8,764 bases of DNA from Holosporales bacterium (lineage in GTDB: Bacteria > Pseudomonadota > Alphaproteobacteria > RUG11792). The translations under genes and the position numbers were made by a program. The notes under the pieces are model-generated. The model was not told the origin of the DNA, did not search any database, and saw only the letters and a program-made list of their open reading frames with translations. Positions 5,378 through 8,764 of the stretch are shown piece after piece. Location of the stretch: positions 1-8,764 of the forward strand of contig JAISBC010000032.1 in assembly GCA_031266385.1 (NCBI GenBank). Reading direction: 5' to 3'. Each line of letters begins with the position of its first letter. The stretch's first letter is position 1.

Positions 5378-7243
5378 ATGTTTTGCTGGAATCCATTTTC
5401 GATAAGTTTTGTAATCGCAAACTTTATATTCAGAATAGTTTTGTTTTTTATAAGTGGAGAATGCACGATCATAGAAATGCTCTCTTCTATTATGATCGGA
5501 ATTGTCAGCGATGTGATAGTTTTGATTTACCTTTTGCCTTTTATAATGCTGATTTCGCATTCCGTTTCTAAGAGTAAAATCGCTACTTCCGCTTGGTATT
5601 TCATCTGGATTTTTTTCTGTATATTTACGGCGATTGCTGAATTTCTTTTTTGGCAGGAATTCGAGGGTCGTTTTAATTTCATAGCGGTCGATTATTTGAT
5701 ATACACCAGAGAAGTTCTTGGAAATATCATGGAATCGTACGATATTCCAACGATCATTTTAGCGACAACTATCGCCTCCATTTGCATCGCAAAATTTCTC
5801 CGGCCATCAACTTATTCTCGATTTAAGTGGCGGAATTTTAATTTGGCCACGGGGTTGTTGTGCCTAGTATTCTGGACTTTCGATAGCTCGATTCTAGAGT
5901 TTTCGGAAAATCGATATGCAAATGAAATATCAAAAAATGGATTATATGAGCTTTTCTCAGCATTTTGGCACAATGATCTTCCATTCGAAAGATTTTATGT
6001 GACCGGTGATCAGACCGTTTTGACGGAATCTTTAAGGCGAGATATCCAATCGGATGAAAAAAATTCTGTCTTCCTGAAGGGGGGAGATGGAATTGCTAGG
6101 CGTATTATTTCTCATTCTCAGGAAAAAAGGTTAAACATAATACTGATCATGGTCGAAAGTTTGAGCGCAGAATTTTTAAGATCATTTGGAAACCAGGAAA
6201 ATTTAACTCCTAATATCGATGAGCTATGCGAGCGGTCAATGTTATTCACGAATATTATGGCGACCGGCACGAGGACGGTCTATGGACTTTCGGCCGTCAA
6301 CCTCTCGATTCCACCAATCCCGGGGAATTCAATAATTCGGCGAAAGAACAATGAGAATTTATCGACGATGGGGAGTATTTTGCGAGATCATGGATATGCC
6401 TGCAAATTCATATATGGTGGATTTGGATATTTTGATAACATGAATTATTTCTTCGAGAATAACGGATACGATATCATCGATCGATTCAAGATCGACGAGA
6501 AATATATTACATTTTCGAATGCCTGGGGAATATGCGATGAAGATTTATTTGAGGTCGTGCTGAGGGAGGCCGATGAAACCGCCGATACCGCGATAAAGCC
6601 ATTTTTTCTGATGATTATGACGACGTCCAATCACAGGCCATATACATATCCAGACGGCAGGATAGATATTCCGTCGAAAACTGGTAGGGCTGGCGGCGTT
6701 AAATATACCGACTATGCGATCGGAAAATTTATCGAGAAGGCCAGGGGACGGAAATGGTTCGACGATACATTGTTCATAATAACGGCTGATCATACGGCCG
6801 GATCGGCCGGGAAAATTACCCTAGACCCGACGAAGTTTCACATCCCATTGCTGATTTACTCACCGCGACACGTTGAGCCCAAGAAGATCCAGACATTAGC
6901 CAGTCAAATCGATATAGGGCCAACGATTCTGGCCATGCTTAACATGTCATACTGCAGCCAATTCTTCGGGCATGATATTTTATCGACTAATATTGAGATG
7001 GCATTTATTTCGAACTATCAGCAGATCGGGTATGTAACGCAATCTGATCTCATTATTTTCAGGCCAATTAAAAATGTGGAAACATACAAAAAAAATGGCC
7101 ATATTTTTGAGAGGACGACGGAGAGTTCAAGTAATGGTCTGTTGGGGCAAGCACTTCAATACTTCCAGAGTGCGACGAAATGGAGAGAATGGAATAAAAG
7201 GATGGCATCTCCTACGGGATTTGAACCCGTGTTGCCGCCGTGA
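5378..7243 (+). CDS. LTA-synthase-like membrane phosphoglycerol/phosphoethanolamine transferase
   Basis: A 621-residue protein with an N-terminal membrane part of about five helices (within residues 8-170) and a periplasmic alkaline-phosphatase/sulfatase-fold domain (about 250-560). Catalytic features match the LTA synthase group: N-I-I-L-I-M-V-E-S with metal ligand Glu260; G-T-R-T-V-Y-G-L with Thr300 as likely nucleophile; N-A-W-G-I-C-D-E-D (381-389); T-T-S-N-H-R-P-Y (415-422) with His419; A-D-H-T with Asp471 and His472; and F-H-I-P with His488. In Gram-negatives such proteins decorate periplasmic glucans or other envelope glycans with phosphoglycerol; the acceptor here is unknown. It follows the dus gene by 18 nt. 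Oddly, its last 13 or so codons and its TGA lie inside the antisense of the tRNA-Glu gene, giving the non-homologous tail M-A-S-P-T-G-F-E-P-V-L-P-P. The original stop seems to have been lost. Confidence 0.87.
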   Translation: MFCWNPFSISFVIANFIFRIVLFFISGECTIIEMLSSIMIGIVSDVIVLIYLLPFIMLISHSVSKSKIATSAWYFIWIFFCIFTAIAEFLFWQEFEGRFNFIAVDYLIYTREVLGNIMESYDIPTIILATTIASICIAKFLRPSTYSRFKWRNFNLATGLLCLVFWTFDSSILEFSENRYANEISKNGLYELFSAFWHNDLPFERFYVTGDQTVLTESLRRDIQSDEKNSVFLKGGDGIARRIISHSQEKRLNIILIMVESLSAEFLRSFGNQENLTPNIDELCERSMLFTNIMATGTRTVYGLSAVNLSIPPIPGNSIIRRKNNENLSTMGSILRDHGYACKFIYGGFGYFDNMNYFFENNGYDIIDRFKIDEKYITFSNAWGICDEDLFEVVLREADETADTAIKPFFLMIMTTSNHRPYTYPDGRIDIPSKTGRAGGVKYTDYAIGKFIEKARGRKWFDDTLFIITADHTAGSAGKITLDPTKFHIPLLIYSPRHVEPKKIQTLASQIDIGPTILAMLNMSYCSQFFGHDILSTNIEMAFISNYQQIGYVTQSDLIIFRPIKNVETYKKNGHIFERTTESSSNGLLGQALQYFQSATKWREWNKRMASPTGFEPVLPP

Positions 7244-7278
7244 AAGGGCGGTGTCCTAGACCCCTAGACGAAGGAGAC
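7203..7278 (-). tRNA. tRNA-Glu (anticodon UUC)
   Basis: On the minus strand a 76-nt cloverleaf runs from 7278 to 7203. The acceptor stem GTCTCCT pairs with AGGAGAT (a G-U pair at position 1), with discriminator G and an encoded CCA. The anticodon stem CGCCC/GGGCG-type arms frame the loop with TTC, and the T arm contains GGTTCAAATCC. It lies 22 nt downstream of tRNA-Lys, so the two are probably one transcript. Its 3' 41 nt overlap the end of the convergent sulfatase-like gene. Confidence 0.95.
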
Positions 7279-7300
7279 AGCAATTAAGATAAAAAAACGC

Positions 7301-7376
7301 TGGTGGGCTCAACAGGGTTCGAACCTGTGACCCTCTGATTAAAAGTCAGATGCTCTACCAACTGAGCTATGAGCCC
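7301..7376 (-). tRNA. tRNA-Lys (anticodon UUU)
   Basis: On the minus strand a 76-nt cloverleaf runs from 7376 to 7301. The acceptor stem GGGCTCA pairs with TGAGCCC, with discriminator A and an encoded CCA. The D arm is TAGCTCAGTTGGTAGAGCA, the anticodon stem TCTGA/TCAGA frames loop CTTTTAA (anticodon TTT), and the T arm contains GGTTCGAACCC. All are standard for lysine tRNA. It is the promoter-proximal member of the pair. Confidence 0.97.
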
Positions 7377-7388
7377 ACACTCGGTTTC

Positions 7389-7418
7389 AGTATATTATAC
7401 GGCCCTTAACCCCGTCAA
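7389..7418 (-). promoter_or_regulatory. Sigma70-type promoter of the tRNA pair
   Basis: On the minus strand TTGACG (7418-7413) is followed after 18 bp by TATACT (7394-7389), 12 bp before tRNA-Lys. A perfect TATAAT (7399-7394) overlaps this -10 but sits only 13 bp from the -35. The G-rich stretch just upstream of the first tRNA base may act as a discriminator under growth-rate control. Confidence 0.65.
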
Positions 7419-7420
7419 AT

Positions 7421-7708
7421 CTATTCCAAATGCTGCGGTAGACCTCTCATATATTTTTCATGCACATATATGTAGTCATAGGGGAATAATATGCGTGAAA
7501 AATCTGTGCGGGAGGCTATTACCAAGACTATTTTAACAATTTGTTCATATCTTCTGATAACACTCACTGGTTTCATACCAATGGATGTAATCTCAGGATA
7601 AGGAAAAACAACGGAATACTTATAAATAGGAGCGGGGGGGGGGGGTATTGTTTGATTGTGGGCGCCCTGACTCGGGGCTCCGCCTGCCCTCCTAGGGTTC
7701 GGATTCAT
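7421..7708 (-). CDS. Doubtful 95-aa reading frame overlapping the preceding stop
   Basis: This frame starts at an ATG (7708) inside the last codons of the 318-residue gene and overlaps it by 17 bp. It has no Shine-Dalgarno and no recognised family. The N-terminal 27 residues are low-complexity, with a P-P-P-P encoded by a run of 12 C. The rest, with R-R-Y-E-Q-I-V-K-I-V-L-V-I-A-S and F-P-Y-D-Y-I-Y-V-H-E-K-Y, is neutral in composition. It could be a relic of a longer C-terminus, or spurious. It ends next to the -35 of the tRNA promoter. Confidence 0.2.
   Translation of the reverse strand: MNPNPRRAGGAPSQGAHNQTIPPPPAPIYKYSVVFPYPEITSIGMKPVSVIRRYEQIVKIVLVIASRTDFSRILFPYDYIYVHEKYMRGLPQHLE
7453..7503. 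repeat. Imperfect inverted repeat
   Basis: ATTTTTCATGCACATAT (7453-7469) faces ATATGCGTGAAAAAT (7489-7503), which reads ATTTTTCACGCATAT on the other strand. The arms differ by one substitution and a 2-bp insertion and are 19 bp apart. It could form a hairpin downstream of the minus-strand protein gene, or be a protein-binding site. There is no T-run typical of a terminator. Confidence 0.35.
7634..7645. repeat. Homopolymer run of 12 G
   Basis: Twelve consecutive G on the plus strand (C on the minus strand) lie 47 bp beyond the stop codon of the 318-residue gene. In AT-leaning DNA a run this long is unusual and prone to slippage. Its length may also be a sequencing or assembly error. Confidence 0.9.
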
Positions 7709-8648
7709 CTTGACCCGGATATGTAAATCTGATCGCTATGATCCCATGCGGAGGGTTGGGGTACATGCTTTTGTAGTTTCTTGCGAGTTGATCTAAGCCG
7801 TAGTGTAATGAGGTGCCTGGTTTAATTAACATTGGGCGACCGAGTTCTGTACCTTCTAAAATGTGGTCTGCTCCCAATGCTTGAAAATATTGCATGGCAT
7901 GTGTGACGCCGTTGTGCTCCATTATAAATGGGCTTACCAGGCTGCTGACATCTCCTCCCCCTTCTATTGGGATAGAGCCATCCTGTCCGTATGTGAAGAA
8001 TGCTTCGCAATTCTGCGTCCCTGTAGGGCTGCCTAAAACGTGAAACAATGCTGATCCGGTGGGGAATGCTTCTTGCAGTGGTCCTGTTTTCACTCCCAAC
8101 AGTTTGGAGAAGTCCTTCCATATACTTTTTGGGGGTTGAGGGTTTTGACTAGTTATTGCTCTGTACAAGTGTAGGAGTTCTACGAATATGGTCCTGTCTG
8201 ATTCAGGGGAGAGGTAGGCAACATGCCAGGTGTCGGTTCCAAGTCTGTTTGCAAATGCTCTCCCAAACTGGGGTGGATTGGTGTTTACTGATGTCATATA
8301 AGTTTCGTTGTATCCCTCTGTATTCCCTGAGGCCGGTGGTAGTCCATCCACCCGGCTTGCATGTTCTTGTACGGCGTCATCATGAAACCGGAGAACAAAT
8401 GTGCCTAGGGGATTTCCTCTCGCGGAAAATTGTTGCTCGAGTGCGTGGATCAAGTCTTCGCATAATTTGTGACCTGGTGGATAGCTGACAATTTTTGTCA
8501 TAGCTGTTTGAAGAGATGGTGGTGTTTCACCGTTCACTACTGCCGTTTTTGCGTCGACCACGACAAGGTCCATGAAGTGTATTACGAGAGGAGGGCAATC
8601 TCCGATTATTGGCAATTTTAGTAGATGGCCGCTTGCTGTTAGTTCCAT
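7692..8648 (-). CDS. Uncharacterised 318-aa protein, possible degenerate M91-like effector
   Basis: A soluble 318-residue protein without signal peptide or membrane helices; I do not recognise it with certainty. Its layout recalls M91 proteases. A segment G-H-K-L-C-E-D-L-I-H-A-L followed by a T-F-V-L-R-F strand (about 59-88) precedes R-T-I-F-V-E-L-L-H-L-Y-R-A (152-164), which sits where M91 proteins have a hydrophobic-HExxH-x-x-[YR] helix. Here the first His is Val156 (codon GTA), while Glu157 and His160 remain. N-C-E-A-F-F-T-Y-G (213-221) then resembles the third-ligand block E-E-[YLF]-x-T-x-G, and M-E-H-N (243-246) resembles the E-N motif after it. If the match is right, metal binding is probably lost or altered. 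The start ATG has no Shine-Dalgarno; an in-frame TGA lies a few codons upstream. Fold assignment is tentative; the reading frame itself is long and convincing. Confidence 0.6.
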   Translation of the reverse strand: MELTASGHLLKLPIIGDCPPLVIHFMDLVVVDAKTAVVNGETPPSLQTAMTKIVSYPPGHKLCEDLIHALEQQFSARGNPLGTFVLRFHDDAVQEHASRVDGLPPASGNTEGYNETYMTSVNTNPPQFGRAFANRLGTDTWHVAYLSPESDRTIFVELLHLYRAITSQNPQPPKSIWKDFSKLLGVKTGPLQEAFPTGSALFHVLGSPTGTQNCEAFFTYGQDGSIPIEGGGDVSSLVSPFIMEHNGVTHAMQYFQALGADHILEGTELGRPMLIKPGTSLHYGLDQLARNYKSMYPNPPHGIIAIRFTYPGQDESEP

Positions 8649-8764
8649 TAGATACCGTGTATCGAGTCAATGAAAAAAAGGGCAAGGGTCACTGCGCGAA
8701 CGCTGCGTTGCTATCAAAACGCTGTCCATTTTTTAGCATACCCAAAGAAAATATGCATCAATTT
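8649..8764. other. Upstream region with no gene seen
   Basis: The last 116 bases upstream of the minus-strand gene contain an A-run (8672-8679), a TTGACT on the minus strand close to the start codon, and no convincing -10 or ribosome-binding site. I see no coding frame. Confidence 0.4.

Noticed and set aside
5375..5571. Short frames on both strands at the start of the sulfatase-like gene
   Set aside because: They overlap the membrane-helix-coding part of a clear gene and have unnatural composition.
7074..7259. 61-codon plus-strand frame running into the tRNA region
   Set aside because: It lies in a shifted frame of the sulfatase-like gene, and its tail is tRNA antisense.
7541..7726. Plus-strand 61-codon frame across the G tract
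   Set aside because: No RBS; glycine run due to the homopolymer; antisense to the end of the 318-aa gene.
8156..8488. 110-codon plus-strand frame inside the 318-aa gene
   Set aside because: Cys/Arg/Leu-rich composition typical of an antisense shadow, and the opposite strand has the better gene.

Overview
The window suggests a bacterium with a small, AT-leaning, decaying genome, most likely a host-associated proteobacterium such as an intracellular alphaproteobacterium. The reasons are an apparent zinc-protease effector (peptidase M91/NleD type), cysteine-rich secreted paralogs, gene remnants, a decayed IS982 transposase, and ordinary Gram-negative housekeeping genes next to them. The lineage is inferred from content; no single sequence proves it.

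Positions 1-3378 are an accessory, rearranged region. A frameshifted remnant on the minus strand (1-170) weakly resembles the C-terminus of transaldolase. Next comes an intact M91-type metalloprotease gene (271-1044) and, 31 nt further on, a small secreted protein gene (1076-1765). A second, diverged copy of the secreted protein follows (2030-2707), and then a 90%-identical 210-bp piece of the protease gene (2785-2994). The whole reads as tandem copies of a protease plus secreted-protein module, cut off by a decayed IS982 transposase (3003-3378, minus).

Positions 3379-7243 hold the conserved core on the plus strand: a possible 45-residue membrane peptide overlapping the start of tatC, then tatC (Tat translocase), a DusB-type tRNA-dihydrouridine synthase, and a five-helix membrane protein with an LTA-synthase-like sulfatase-fold domain. 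Overlaps and short gaps suggest one transcript. The core genes lack strong Shine-Dalgarno sequences, whereas the three accessory genes at 271, 1076 and 2030 have very strong ones.

Positions 7203-7376 hold two minus-strand tRNA genes, tRNA-Lys(UUU) upstream of tRNA-Glu(UUC), both with encoded CCA and a recognisable promoter at 7389-7418. The sulfatase-like gene runs into the antisense of tRNA-Glu and uses a stop codon inside it.

Positions 7421-8648 hold a 318-residue minus-strand protein. I read it, tentatively, as a second and very divergent M91-like protein whose zinc motif has lost its first histidine (VELLH instead of HExxH). A 12-base G run and a small overlapping reading frame lie just beyond its stop codon. 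The window therefore carries core envelope and tRNA functions flanked on both sides by probable host-interaction genes.
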